Assembly (NCBI GenBank): GCA_014653355.1
Contig: JACWEO010000005.1
Span: 1 to 64,000 of the forward strand
Length of the DNA: 64,000 bases
From: Pelagibacterales bacterium SAG-MED47
GTDB taxonomy: Bacteria > Pseudomonadota > Alphaproteobacteria > Pelagibacterales > Pelagibacteraceae
Reading direction: 5' to 3'
Positions 16,287 through 25,391 of this stretch are shown here, piece by piece. The notes beneath the pieces are model-generated. The model searched no databases and had not been told where the DNA came from. It saw only the letters and a program-made list of their open reading frames with translations. The translations under genes were made by a program, and so were the position numbers. Position 1 is the first letter of the stretch; each line of letters starts with the position of its first letter.

Positions 16287-18530
16287 ATGATAAAGATAAT
16301 ATTTACAACATTAATTATATATTTTTTGAACATCGCACATAGCGTTTCTGATGAAATAAAAAATATAGAAATTTCAGGAAATCAACGAGTTAATGAAGAT
16401 ACAATTAAGATTTTCGGTGGAATATCGATTGGAGACGATTTAGATTCAAATAAATTGAATGAGGTTTTAAAGAAACTTTATGAAACTAATTTTTTTGAAA
16501 ATATTGAAATTAAGTTTGATGAATCAATTTTAAAAATTACAGTTAAAGAAAATTTAATTGTACAAAATCTACTTATACAAGGAATTAAAAATAAAGACTT
16601 ATTAAAATTGGTAAAATCAACAATTTTAACCAAGGAAAAAAGTCCATATCAAAAAAATTTAATAGATAAAGATATTGTTAAGATAAAAGATGCAATGCAA
16701 AATGTTGGTTATTATTTTTCCTCTGTAAATTTGCTTAAAAAAGAAAATAATAATAATACAATAGATTTAATTTTTGAAATCGATTTAGGTGAAAAAGCTT
16801 TCATCAATGAAATTTCTTTTGTTGGTAATAAAAAGTTTAAAAAAAGAAAACTTTTAAATGTAATTACTTCTGAAGAAGATAAATTTTGGAAATTTATTAG
16901 CAGTAAACGACTTTTAAATAAACAAAGACTAGAATTAGACCAAAGATTATTACTAAACTTTTATAAAGATAAAGGATATTACAAAGCTTCAGTTCTTAAT
17001 AATTCTGTTCAATTTGATAATACTGACAAATTCAATGTTATTTTTAATATTGATAGTGGAAAAAAATTTTATTTTGGAGATTTTAAAATAGCTATACCAG
17101 AGGATTATGACAAAAAACATTTTATTAAATTTGAGAAAAATTTACAAAAATTTTCTGGTGAAAAATATTCATTAAGAATATTAGAAAAAATGTTAAATGA
17201 AATTGAAAAAATAGCGACCAGTAAAAAATATGAATTTATAAATGCCAGAATAGATGAAAAAATTGTAAACAAAGATAAGATTAATATTACTATAAATATT
17301 CTAGCAGATGAGAATAATTACTATGTAAATAAAATAAATATATTAGGAAATGATATTACTATAGAAGATGTTATTAGAAATGAGTTAATAGTCGATGAAG
17401 GAGATCCATTAAATAAAGTCTTGTTTAATAAATCAATAAATAATTTAAAATCATTAAACATTTTTGAAAAGGTTGAAAGTGAAATTGTAGATACAAACAA
17501 TAATTTTCAAAAAGACATTAATATAAAAGTTGAGGAAAAAGCCACTGGCCAAATTTCATTGGGCGCAGGAGTAGGAACATCTGGTACTTCAACATCTTTT
17601 GGAGTCGTTGAAAATAATTTTTTAGGTCAGGGAATAAGACTAGACAGTAACCTATTTTTAAGTAAAGAAAGAATCAAAGGTAAATTTTCATATATAAAAT
17701 CAAATTATAATAACTCAGACAAAGACTTAATCTTATCTGTTCAAAGCCAAGAGGTCGATAGGTTAACAAATTTTGGATATAAATCTAACGATACAGGATT
17801 TCTGCTAGGTACAAACTATGAATTATTAGAAGATCTGTATTTTAAACCAAATTTTTCTGTGACATATGAAACTTTAACAACCGCATCCTCAGCTTCTGCT
17901 TTATTAAAAAAACAAGAAGGAAGTTATTTTGATACTGAAGTAAATTATGGTTTAATTATGGATAAAAGAAATCAATCTTATCAGCCATCTGACGGTTTTT
18001 TGTCTAGTTTTTATCAGACACTTCCTTTAAATATTGAAGAGAATCAGACTTTAATTAATGGATATGAACTTAAAACTTTTAATGAGTATATTGAGGATCA
18101 AATACTAACACTAACATTCTTTGCAAAAGCAGCAAATTCCTTAGGTGATGATGATGTTAAAATTTCAGATAGATTATATATGCCATCTAGAAAGCTAAGA
18201 GGCTTTGAGTCTGGAAAAGTTGGTCCTAAAGATGGAGAAGATTATATTGGTGGTAATTTTCTTTCAGCTTTTAACGCAAAAGCTAATTTACCAGTATTTC
18301 CCTCTTTCGAAACTATAGATTTTAATATTTTTTATGACGCTGCAAATGTTTGGGGTGTTGATTACGACTCTAGTATAAATGATTCATCAGCGTTAAGAAG
18401 CTCAACTGGTTTAGGTGTTGATTGGTATACACCTATAGGACCTTTAAGTTTTAGTTTTTCCCAAGCTATAACAAAAAAATCTTCTGATAAAACTGAGTCT
18501 TTTAGATTTAATTTGGGTACTACTTTCTAA
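16287..18530 (+). CDS. bamA: Outer membrane protein assembly factor BamA
   Basis: BamA is the essential Omp85-family core of the machine that folds beta-barrels into the outer membrane. The protein (747 residues) has an N-terminal signal peptide (about residues 1-20, ending IAHSVS), five POTRA repeats (the first beginning IKNIEISGNQRVNEDTI) and a C-terminal 16-strand barrel. The L6-loop motif appears as LRGFESGKVGPKDGEDYIGG, and the chain ends with the aromatic residue Phe (NLGTTF), as expected for a barrel protein. It is followed by skp, a periplasmic chaperone for the same clients. bamE, another subunit, is near 59 kb. Confidence 0.96.
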   Translation: MIKIIFTTLIIYFLNIAHSVSDEIKNIEISGNQRVNEDTIKIFGGISIGDDLDSNKLNEVLKKLYETNFFENIEIKFDESILKITVKENLIVQNLLIQGIKNKDLLKLVKSTILTKEKSPYQKNLIDKDIVKIKDAMQNVGYYFSSVNLLKKENNNNTIDLIFEIDLGEKAFINEISFVGNKKFKKRKLLNVITSEEDKFWKFISSKRLLNKQRLELDQRLLLNFYKDKGYYKASVLNNSVQFDNTDKFNVIFNIDSGKKFYFGDFKIAIPEDYDKKHFIKFEKNLQKFSGEKYSLRILEKMLNEIEKIATSKKYEFINARIDEKIVNKDKINITINILADENNYYVNKINILGNDITIEDVIRNELIVDEGDPLNKVLFNKSINNLKSLNIFEKVESEIVDTNNNFQKDINIKVEEKATGQISLGAGVGTSGTSTSFGVVENNFLGQGIRLDSNLFLSKERIKGKFSYIKSNYNNSDKDLILSVQSQEVDRLTNFGYKSNDTGFLLGTNYELLEDLYFKPNFSVTYETLTTASSASALLKKQEGSYFDTEVNYGLIMDKRNQSYQPSDGFLSSFYQTLPLNIEENQTLINGYELKTFNEYIEDQILTLTFFAKAANSLGDDDVKISDRLYMPSRKLRGFESGKVGPKDGEDYIGGNFLSAFNAKANLPVFPSFETIDFNIFYDAANVWGVDYDSSINDSSALRSSTGLGVDWYTPIGPLSFSFSQAITKKSSDKTESFRFNLGTTF

Positions 18531-18535
18531 ATTTC

Positions 18536-19036
18536 ATGTATTTAATTAAGATATTATTTTTAATATTTCTTTTTTTATCAAGTGCTAATTCTAATGAAAA
18601 TCTCATTATTAGATATCTAGATGTTGATTTTTTATTTAAAAATTCATCAATTGGTAAAAAAATAAATAATAATTTAAATAACGAAAAAAAAAAAATAATT
18701 GAAAATAGTAAGAAAAATGAAGAAAAATTAAAGAAAAAGAAAGATGATATTTTATCAAAAAAAAATATTTTAAGTCAAAAAGATTTTCAAGGTTTGGTTA
18801 TTCAACATCAAAAAGATGTTGATGCTTATAAAAAAGAAATAAATATTACTTTAAATAATGTAAATAAAAAATATTTAGATAAGAGTAAAGATTTGAAAAA
18901 AAAAATTGATAAAATCCTTGTAGATTATGCAAGCCAAAATAATATTTCCATAGTTTTGAGCAAAACTTCTATAATTGTATCTAACTCAGATCTAGATATT
19001 ACAGAGGATATTTTAACTATAATTGATAAAAACTAA
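18536..19036 (+). CDS. skp: Periplasmic chaperone Skp/OmpH family
   Basis: Skp holds unfolded outer-membrane proteins in the periplasm before they reach BamA. The 166-residue protein starts with a clear signal peptide (MYLIKILFLIFLFLSSANSN) and continues with a short beta segment IIRYLDVDFLFKNSSIGKKI. A long lysine-rich helical region (about 45-130) likely forms the coiled-coil tentacles, and a small C-terminal strand follows. Sequence similarity to E. coli Skp is low, so the call depends on architecture and on the position right after bamA. Confidence 0.85.
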   Translation: MYLIKILFLIFLFLSSANSNENLIIRYLDVDFLFKNSSIGKKINNNLNNEKKKIIENSKKNEEKLKKKKDDILSKKNILSQKDFQGLVIQHQKDVDAYKKEINITLNNVNKKYLDKSKDLKKKIDKILVDYASQNNISIVLSKTSIIVSNSDLDITEDILTIIDKN

Positions 19037-19038
19037 AA

Positions 19039-19488
19039 ATGATAACAACACTTAATAGAAATCAAATCGAGGATCTTTTACCCCATCGTGAACCAATGTT
19101 GCTAATTGATCAACTCATAAATATTAAAAAACTTCATTCTGCAACAGCTATTGTAAATGTTAAGAAAGACGCATTTTATGTTCAAGGACATTTTCCTGGT
19201 CAACCAGTAATGCCCGGGGTTCTTATTGTAGAGGCATTTGGTCAAGCTGCAGCTGCTTTGACAGCACATGGTATAGACAAAGAAACATATGAAAACAAAT
19301 TAGTTTTCTTAATGAGTGTAGAGAAAGCAAGATTTAGAAATCCGGTAATTCCTGATTGTAAATTAGAGCTTAAGATAGAAGCCATCAGATCTCACGGTCG
19401 AGTGTGGAAATATAAGGGTGAAGCATTTGTCGAGGGAAAAAAAATGGCTGATGCTCAATGGTCTGCAACAATAGTTGATAGAAAATAA
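19039..19488 (+). CDS. fabZ: 3-hydroxyacyl-[acyl-carrier-protein] dehydratase
   Basis: FabZ dehydrates beta-hydroxyacyl-ACP in fatty-acid elongation and competes with LpxA for the same hydroxyacyl-ACP. The hot-dog-fold protein (149 residues) contains LLPHREPMLLIDQ and the active-site stretch GHFPGQPVMPGVLIVEAFGQ with the catalytic His and Glu. In most proteobacteria the order is lpxD-fabZ-lpxA, but here fabZ precedes lpxD. It begins 2 bp after skp and is separated from lpxD by 54 bp, in which I see no clear signal. Confidence 0.97.
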   Translation: MITTLNRNQIEDLLPHREPMLLIDQLINIKKLHSATAIVNVKKDAFYVQGHFPGQPVMPGVLIVEAFGQAAAALTAHGIDKETYENKLVFLMSVEKARFRNPVIPDCKLELKIEAIRSHGRVWKYKGEAFVEGKKMADAQWSATIVDRK

Positions 19489-19542
19489 TCAGTAACATTT
19501 GTTGATACAGAGAATACTAAAAGTTTTGATAAGTATTCCTTA

Positions 19543-20523
19543 ATGTTAAATCCATTTTTTAAAAATGCTGGTCCTTTCAATATAGAAAAGTTATTGTTAA
19601 AAATTAATATTGAAAATAAAGAAAATTTTAAAAAAGACAAAATTTATAATGTTTGTGATCTAAAAACTGCTACTACTAAAGATTTAACTTTTTTTCATTC
19701 AATAAATTATTCTGAATTAGCAATAAAAACAAAAGCTTCTTATTGCATTACTTTGTCAAATCTTTCCCATCTTTTACCGAGCTCATGTAAAAAAATTGTC
19801 GTTAAAAATGTGTTAATAACTATGGCAAAAATTACAAAAGAATTTTATCCAAAATCAATTGTTGATGATTTTGATGTATCTGTAAAAGATATTTCTAAAA
19901 CAACTTTAAAGAAAAAAGTAAAATTTGGAAAAAATGTTTTAGTAGGTAAAAATGTAAAAATTGGAAAAAATTGTTTAATTGGTCATAATACGATTATTGA
20001 AAAAAATGTAATTATTGGCTCAAATTGTTCCATTGGTTCTAATGTTATTATCAGAAACACAATTATAAAAAATAATGTAAGTATTTTGGACGGATGTATT
20101 ATAGGAAAAAAAGGTTTTGGTTTCTTTCCAAATAATGAAAAAAACATAAGATATCCTCATATCGGAATTGTTATTATTAATGAACACTGTGAAATTGGAT
20201 GTGCCTCTACAATTGACAGGGGCTCATTATCAAATACGATAATCGGTAAGAATACTTATTTAGATAATCAGGTGCATATCGCTCATAATAATAAAATTGG
20301 AGATAATTGTATCATTGCAGGTCAAGTTGGTTTCGCTGGAAGCTCAACTTTAGGTAATAATGTTATGATTGGTGGTCAAGCAGGTGTTTCAGGTCACTTA
20401 AAAGTTGGAAATAATGTTCAAATTGGTGGTGGTAGTGGTGTTATTAAAGATGTGCCAGACAACACTAAAGTTATGGGATATCCAGCAAAAAACTTAAGAG
20501 AATTTATAAAAAACAATAGATGA
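19543..20523 (+). CDS. lpxD: UDP-3-O-(3-hydroxyacyl)glucosamine N-acyltransferase
   Basis: LpxD adds the second hydroxyacyl chain in lipid A synthesis. The 326-residue protein has a small N-terminal uridine-binding domain (to about residue 100) and then a left-handed beta-helix of hexapeptide repeats (IGxN, VxIG patterns, about 120-310). The HIAHNNKIGDNCIIAGQVG segment holds the catalytic histidine region. The N-terminus MLNPFFKNAGPFNIEKLL resembles that of homologues and supports the start. It overlaps lpxA by 4 bp. Confidence 0.95.
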   Translation: MLNPFFKNAGPFNIEKLLLKINIENKENFKKDKIYNVCDLKTATTKDLTFFHSINYSELAIKTKASYCITLSNLSHLLPSSCKKIVVKNVLITMAKITKEFYPKSIVDDFDVSVKDISKTTLKKKVKFGKNVLVGKNVKIGKNCLIGHNTIIEKNVIIGSNCSIGSNVIIRNTIIKNNVSILDGCIIGKKGFGFFPNNEKNIRYPHIGIVIINEHCEIGCASTIDRGSLSNTIIGKNTYLDNQVHIAHNNKIGDNCIIAGQVGFAGSSTLGNNVMIGGQAGVSGHLKVGNNVQIGGGSGVIKDVPDNTKVMGYPAKNLREFIKNNR

Positions 20524-21296
20524 TAGATAAAACTGCAATCATAGACTCAAAAGCAAAATTAGATAACAATGTTAAGATAGGTCCTTACTGTGTGATAGGC
20601 CCTAATGTTGAAATTGGGGAAAACACTATTATACAATCACATGTAAATATTTCTGGTAATGTTAAGATTGGCAGAGGTAATAAAATATATCCCTTTGTCT
20701 CTATTGATGACCCACAAGATTTAAAATATGCTGGAGAACCAACTAATTTAATAATTGGAGATAACAATAAGATTAGGGAATATGTGACAATAAATCCAGG
20801 AACAGTTGGTGGAGGTGGCAAAACAGTAATTGGAAATAATTGTTTATTTATGATTTCATCGCATATTGCTCATGATTGTCAGGTGGGAAACAATGTAATA
20901 ATTGCAAATAATGTCCCTCTGGGAGGACATGCAATCATTGAAGATAATGTTGTGATAGGAGGTAACTCTGCAGTTCAACAATTCACAAGAATTGGAAAAA
21001 TGGCAATGATTGGTGGGATGACAGGTGTACTGCATGATGTAATTCCTTATGGATTGTCAATAGGAAATAGAAATTCATTACAAGGATTAAACTTAATAGG
21101 TTTAAGGCGAGCTAAGTTTGAAAATAAGGATATTTTGGGATTAAGTGAAGCTTATAAGGAGATTTTTGCTACAAAGAATATCAATGAAAATATAAGTAAA
21201 TTGAATGGTTCTTTCCAGGAGAATCCATTAGTTAAGAATGTAATTGATTTTATAATAAAAGATAAAAAAAGATCTATTTGCACACCATTTTCGTAA
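20520..21296 (+). CDS. lpxA: UDP-N-acetylglucosamine acyltransferase
   Basis: LpxA performs the first committed step of lipid A synthesis, 3-O-acylation of UDP-GlcNAc. The 258-residue protein is built of hexapeptide repeats from the first residues (IDKTAIIDSKAKL) to about residue 185, followed by a helical C-terminal domain. The catalytic histidine is in MISSHIAHDCQVGNNV. SIDDPQDLKYAGEPT and NSLQGLNLIGLRRAKF are characteristic. It overlaps lpxD by 4 bp and ends 1 bp before lpxI. Confidence 0.97.
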   Translation: MIDKTAIIDSKAKLDNNVKIGPYCVIGPNVEIGENTIIQSHVNISGNVKIGRGNKIYPFVSIDDPQDLKYAGEPTNLIIGDNNKIREYVTINPGTVGGGGKTVIGNNCLFMISSHIAHDCQVGNNVIIANNVPLGGHAIIEDNVVIGGNSAVQQFTRIGKMAMIGGMTGVLHDVIPYGLSIGNRNSLQGLNLIGLRRAKFENKDILGLSEAYKEIFATKNINENISKLNGSFQENPLVKNVIDFIIKDKKRSICTPFS

Positions 21297-21297
21297 A

Positions 21298-22092
21298 ATG
21301 ATAGGATTAATTTTTGGTGATAATGATTTTCCAAAAGAAATTCTTAAAACTGTCAAAAAAAGAAAAATAAAATATTTAATAATTGATTTGTCAAAGTCAA
21401 AGAAATTTAAAAAAGAAAGAAAATCTTTTTCAGTTTCCATAGGTCAATTTGGTAAAATTATTAATATACTTGTAGAAAATAACTGTAAAAAAGTCTTATT
21501 TGCTGGAAAAGTAAACAAACCAAACTTTTCTAAATTAAAATTGGATTTTAAAGGTATTTATTACATCCCTAGGATAATAAAAGCTTCAAAGCTTGGCGAT
21601 GCAGCTATACTTAAAGAAATCATTAAAATATTAGCTCAAAATAAGATCAAAACTCAAAATTCACTTACATTTAATCCTGAGCTTACATTGAAAAAAGGTA
21701 ACTATTCAAAGATAAAACCAAATAGACAAGATCAATTAGACATAAAAAAAGCAATAAAAACTCTTAATAATTTAAGACAATATAATTTTAGCCAAGGAGT
21801 TGTAGTTAGAAATAAAAAAGTAGTTTTTATAGAAGGAAAAGGTGGAACTAAAAAAATGCTTGAAAAAAGTAGAAGTAAAAAATTTAGAAATCATGGTGTT
21901 TTAGTTAAGTTTCCAAAAAAAAAACAAGATCTTAGAGTTGATTTACCTACTATCGGATTGAAAACTTTAAAGCAAAGTAAAACTGCTGGATTAAAAGGGA
22001 TTGTAGTTAAAAACAAACAACATGTTTTTTTAGATAAAAGCAAATGTATTAAATTTGCAAACAAAAATAAAATGTTTATCTCAGTTAAATGA
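21298..22092 (+). CDS. lpxI: UDP-2,3-diacylglucosamine pyrophosphatase LpxI
   Basis: LpxI hydrolyses UDP-2,3-diacylglucosamine to lipid X and UMP, and replaces LpxH in alphaproteobacteria. The 264-residue protein matches the former DUF1009 family: GLIFGDNDFPKEI at the start, KVLFAGKVNKPNFSKLKLD, SLTFNPELTLKKG, and in the second half QGVVVRNKKVVFIEGKGGT and LRVDLPTIGLKTL. It is placed between lpxA and lpxB as in other alphaproteobacteria. Its TGA overlaps the lpxB ATG. Confidence 0.95.
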   Translation: MIGLIFGDNDFPKEILKTVKKRKIKYLIIDLSKSKKFKKERKSFSVSIGQFGKIINILVENNCKKVLFAGKVNKPNFSKLKLDFKGIYYIPRIIKASKLGDAAILKEIIKILAQNKIKTQNSLTFNPELTLKKGNYSKIKPNRQDQLDIKKAIKTLNNLRQYNFSQGVVVRNKKVVFIEGKGGTKKMLEKSRSKKFRNHGVLVKFPKKKQDLRVDLPTIGLKTLKQSKTAGLKGIVVKNKQHVFLDKSKCIKFANKNKMFISVK

Positions 22093-23225
22093 AAAAAATT
22101 TTTATATTAACTGGCGAACCTTCAGGAGATAAACTTGCTTCTAAAGTCATATCTAAACTTAAAAAAGATAATCCTAATATCGAATATTCTTGTGTTGGTG
22201 GAACACACTTAAATTCATTAGGAATAAAATCTATTTTTGATCTTAAGGAAATTACCTATATTGGTTTCACAAGCGTTATATATAATATTTTCAAAATAAA
22301 GAATAAAATAAACAAAACTGTTGAAGAGATAATTAAATTTAATCCAGATATTTTATTTAGTGTAGATAGTCCTGATTTTACACTAAGAGTAGCTGAAAAA
22401 GTAAAAAAATTAAATAATGAGATCAAGACTGTTCATTATGTAGCACCACAAGTATGGGTATGGCGAGAGGGTAGAGTAAAAAAGTTTAAAAAATTTTTAG
22501 ATCATATTTTGTTATTATTTGATTTTGAAAAAAAATATTTTGATAAGGAAGATATCCCTAATACTTTTGTTGGTCATCCATTATTAGAAAAAGAGTCAAA
22601 AGACAAAATTGATTTGTCTAATATCATACCAGATGATAAGAAAATTATTTCTCTTTTTTCTGGTAGTAGATCATCCGAAGTAAATTTACTGTTACCTATC
22701 TTGATTGATTTCATAAATATGATGAACAAAAAATTTGATAATTTCACTTTTGTTTTCCATACTACTGACGAGAATAAAAATCTAATTAGTGAAAAAATTA
22801 ATAATTTAAATTTAAAAAATGTTGAAGTTATTTCTGATGAAAATATAAAAAAACAGATACTAAATAAATCTATTTTTGCAGTTTCTAAATCTGGAACTAT
22901 TTCTCTTGAAATTTGTAATGCAAAAGTTCCTTCTATAATTATTTATAAAATGAATTTTTTGAATTTTTTAATCGTTAAGATGTTGGTAAAGATAAAATTT
23001 GCTAACATCATTAATATTATTAATAACAAAGAAATAATTCCCGAATTAATCCAGAAAGAGTGTAATTCTAAAGAAATTTATAATTCAGTTGTCTATTTTT
23101 TAAAAAATCCAGAATTAATGAAAAAACAAATAAATGATTGTGAGGAAACTTTAGCTAAAATCAGATCAAAAACCTCATCTTCAGACGAAGCTTCTTCAGT
23201 ATTAACAAAGTTTCTTATTAGTTAA
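22089..23225 (+). CDS. lpxB: Lipid-A-disaccharide synthase
   Basis: LpxB condenses lipid X with UDP-diacylglucosamine to give the lipid A disaccharide, a peripheral inner-membrane GT-B glycosyltransferase. Motifs are FILTGEPSGDKLASKVI at the N-terminus, SCVGGTHLNSLGIKSIF, VDSPDFTLRVAEK, HYVAPQVWVWREGRVKK, and SLFSGSRSSEVN in the second domain. The length of 378 is normal. It is the last gene of this plus-strand run. Its final 24 bp overlap the 3' end of gltX on the other strand, leaving no room for an ordinary terminator. Confidence 0.96.
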   Translation: MKKIFILTGEPSGDKLASKVISKLKKDNPNIEYSCVGGTHLNSLGIKSIFDLKEITYIGFTSVIYNIFKIKNKINKTVEEIIKFNPDILFSVDSPDFTLRVAEKVKKLNNEIKTVHYVAPQVWVWREGRVKKFKKFLDHILLLFDFEKKYFDKEDIPNTFVGHPLLEKESKDKIDLSNIIPDDKKIISLFSGSRSSEVNLLLPILIDFINMMNKKFDNFTFVFHTTDENKNLISEKINNLNLKNVEVISDENIKKQILNKSIFAVSKSGTISLEICNAKVPSIIIYKMNFLNFLIVKMLVKIKFANIINIINNKEIIPELIQKECNSKEIYNSVVYFLKNPELMKKQINDCEETLAKIRSKTSSSDEASSVLTKFLIS

Positions 23226-24602
23226 TCTTTTTGTTACTTCTTCTTTTCCAAGTGAAATAATTATATCATATATACCAGGCCCAAATTTGGAGCCTGTTAA
23301 AGCTATTCTTAATGGCTGCCCAACTCCTTTAAAATTAGTATCATTTGATTTAATTAATTTGTTTACTATAGGCTCTAATGTTTCTTTACTTAGTTTATCA
23401 ACGCTACCAAATTGATTATTGAAATCAGAAATGACTTTTTTAGCTTTATTATCTATTAATTTAATATCGTTTTGCTCAAAATTAACCTCATCCACCATTA
23501 TATATTGAGCATTATTAAATATATCTTCCAACGTTTTAGCTTTGTTTTTCAAGAAGATTAGAGATTTTTTAATCATATCCTTTTTATCTGAATTGATTTC
23601 ATTTTTATATAATTTGCAATACTCGGTAAATTGATCGAATAAATCTTTTTCATCGATATTCTTAATATAATGCTCATTCATTGATAAAATTCTACTCATA
23701 TCTAATTTGGATGGAGATTTACCAATTCCTTCAAGATTAAAATATTTGATACTTTCATCTAGAGTGAATATTTCCTTATCTTTATAAGACCATCCTAATC
23801 TAAGAAGATAATTTCTTAGAGCATCCGGCATAATACCAATTTTAGAGTAATCATCTAACGTAGATGTTTTATCTCTCTTTGATAATTTTTTTCCTTCAAT
23901 TGTGTGAATTAAAGGTATATGAGCAAAAGAAGGTAATTCCCATTTCATAGCTTGATAAATTTGTATTTGTTTAAAAGTATTTATTTTATGGTCATCACCT
24001 CTGATAATGTGTGTCATATTCATTTGATGATCATCAACCGAAGCTGATAAATTGTATGTTGGTGTACCATCATTTCTTAAAATAATAAAATCCTCAATAG
24101 TATTATTATCTATTTCAACATTACCTTGTACTAAATCTTTTAATACAGATGTTCCATCAATTTTACTTTTAAATCGAATTACTGGCTTGATATCTTTAGG
24201 AGCATCAGTTTCTTTTTTGTCTCTCCATTTTCTATCGTAAATGTAAGGAATTTTTTTTTGTCTTGCTCTTTTTTTTTGTTCTTCTATCTCTTCGTTTGAG
24301 CAATAACACTTATATGCATGACCATTTTTTAGTAATTCATTTGCAACTTTTATGTGATCTTCAATCTTTTTTGATTGTATGTATTCTTCTCCATCATAAT
24401 TTACACCAATCCATTTTAGAGATTTTATTATTTGATTTTTATACTTCTCTTTTGATCTTTCTTTATCTGTATCCTCTATTCTTAAATAAAAATTACCTTT
24501 TTGGTTTTTGGAATATAACCAATTAAATAAAGCTGTTCTTACTCCACCAATATGTAAAGCTCCAGTAGGGGATGGAGCAAATCTTGTTGCTACTTTTTTC
24601 AT
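23202..24602 (-). CDS. gltX: Glutamyl-tRNA synthetase
   Basis: This class I synthetase charges tRNA-Glu and, where GatCAB is used, also tRNA-Gln. The 466-residue protein has the HIGH-type motif PSPTGALHIGGVRTALFNW (10-28), CYCSNEEIEEQ (99-109), LRNDGTPTYNLSASVDD, HIIRGDDHKINTFKQ, and the KMSKS-type motif KLSKR (239-243). It is downstream of lexA with a 22-bp gap and probably cotranscribed with it. Its end overlaps convergent lpxB by 24 bp. Many alphaproteobacteria carry two gltX copies, and the sequence alone does not tell me whether this one prefers tRNA-Glu or tRNA-Gln. Confidence 0.96.
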   Translation of the reverse strand: MKKVATRFAPSPTGALHIGGVRTALFNWLYSKNQKGNFYLRIEDTDKERSKEKYKNQIIKSLKWIGVNYDGEEYIQSKKIEDHIKVANELLKNGHAYKCYCSNEEIEEQKKRARQKKIPYIYDRKWRDKKETDAPKDIKPVIRFKSKIDGTSVLKDLVQGNVEIDNNTIEDFIILRNDGTPTYNLSASVDDHQMNMTHIIRGDDHKINTFKQIQIYQAMKWELPSFAHIPLIHTIEGKKLSKRDKTSTLDDYSKIGIMPDALRNYLLRLGWSYKDKEIFTLDESIKYFNLEGIGKSPSKLDMSRILSMNEHYIKNIDEKDLFDQFTEYCKLYKNEINSDKKDMIKKSLIFLKNKAKTLEDIFNNAQYIMVDEVNFEQNDIKLIDNKAKKVISDFNNQFGSVDKLSKETLEPIVNKLIKSNDTNFKGVGQPLRIALTGSKFGPGIYDIIISLGKEEVTKRLTNKKLC

Positions 24603-24624
24603 TGAAAATGTTTAGACTATTTTA

Positions 24625-25302
24625 CTAGAAGTTTCTATATAAAGATACTAATACGCCCTGTACTTTAACTCTATCTGGGCCAAAAATTTTAGTTTCGTAG
24701 TTTTTGTTTGCACTTTCAAGCGCTACCACTTTACCTTTTTTTCTTATTCTTTTAAGCATTGCTTCATGTTCATCAATTAAAGCAACAACTATTTTTCCAT
24801 TATCAGCAGTGTCTGTTCGTTTAATTATAACAGTATCACCTTCATTAATCCCAGCTTCTATCATTGAGTCACCTTGGACTTTTAGACCAAAATAATCACC
24901 GTTTTTTTCTAAGTTACTAGGTAGAGGTATTCTTGACACTTCGTTTTGAATTGCTTCCACAGGAGTTCCTGCAGCTATTTTTCCTAAAACAGGCACCTCT
25001 ACATCATTAGACATAGGTTTCTCTTCATCTAAGCCACCTTTAATAACGCTAGGAGAAAAACTGTTGTAAATATCATTAGCTGAAGCTGTTTCTGGTAATT
25101 TAATTACTTCTAATGCCCTTGCTTTATGAGCAAGTCTTTTAATAAATCCTCTTTCTTCTAAAGCACTAATTAATCTATGAATTCCTGACTTAGACTTTAA
25201 ATTCAGAGACTGTTTCATTTCTTCATAAGAAGGAGATACACCGGAGTTTCTCAACTTCTTGTTGATAAATAAAAGCAGGTTTTTTTGTTTTTTTGTTAGC
25301 AT
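24625..25302 (-). CDS. lexA: LexA repressor (SOS regulator)
   Basis: LexA represses DNA-damage genes and cleaves itself when RecA filaments form. The 225-residue protein has an N-terminal winged-helix domain (1-65, with LFINKKLRNSGVSPSYEEM and SKSGIHRLISALEERGFIKR). The Ala111-Gly112 cleavage site lies in GKIAAGTPVEA, with catalytic Ser146 (GDSMIEAGI) and Lys184 (AMLKRI). All elements needed for autocleavage are present. The gene has its own 89-bp upstream region with an alphaproteobacterial SOS box, so autoregulation is likely, with gltX possibly drawn into the same transcript. Confidence 0.97.
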   Translation of the reverse strand: MLTKKQKNLLLFINKKLRNSGVSPSYEEMKQSLNLKSKSGIHRLISALEERGFIKRLAHKARALEVIKLPETASANDIYNSFSPSVIKGGLDEEKPMSNDVEVPVLGKIAAGTPVEAIQNEVSRIPLPSNLEKNGDYFGLKVQGDSMIEAGINEGDTVIIKRTDTADNGKIVVALIDEHEAMLKRIRKKGKVVALESANKNYETKIFGPDRVKVQGVLVSLYRNF

Positions 25303-25326
25303 AAGAACAAATATCGTACAAAATCT

Positions 25327-25341
25327 GTTCTACAAAAGTTC
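25327..25341 (-). promoter_or_regulatory. SOS box (LexA operator) upstream of lexA
   Basis: The plus strand reads GTTC TACAAAA GTTC at 25327-25341, an exact match to the alphaproteobacterial LexA site GTTC-N7-GTTC. It lies 25 bp upstream of the lexA start codon. A second, imperfect copy, GAAC-N7-GTAC at 25305-25319, lies just 3 bp upstream of the lexA ATG in the opposite orientation. The match, the spacing and the position in front of lexA together make the call strong. Confidence 0.85.
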
Positions 25342-25391
25342 TCTACAATTCACAATAGTAAAAAAAGCTAATAAAATAAAGAATTATTTGA

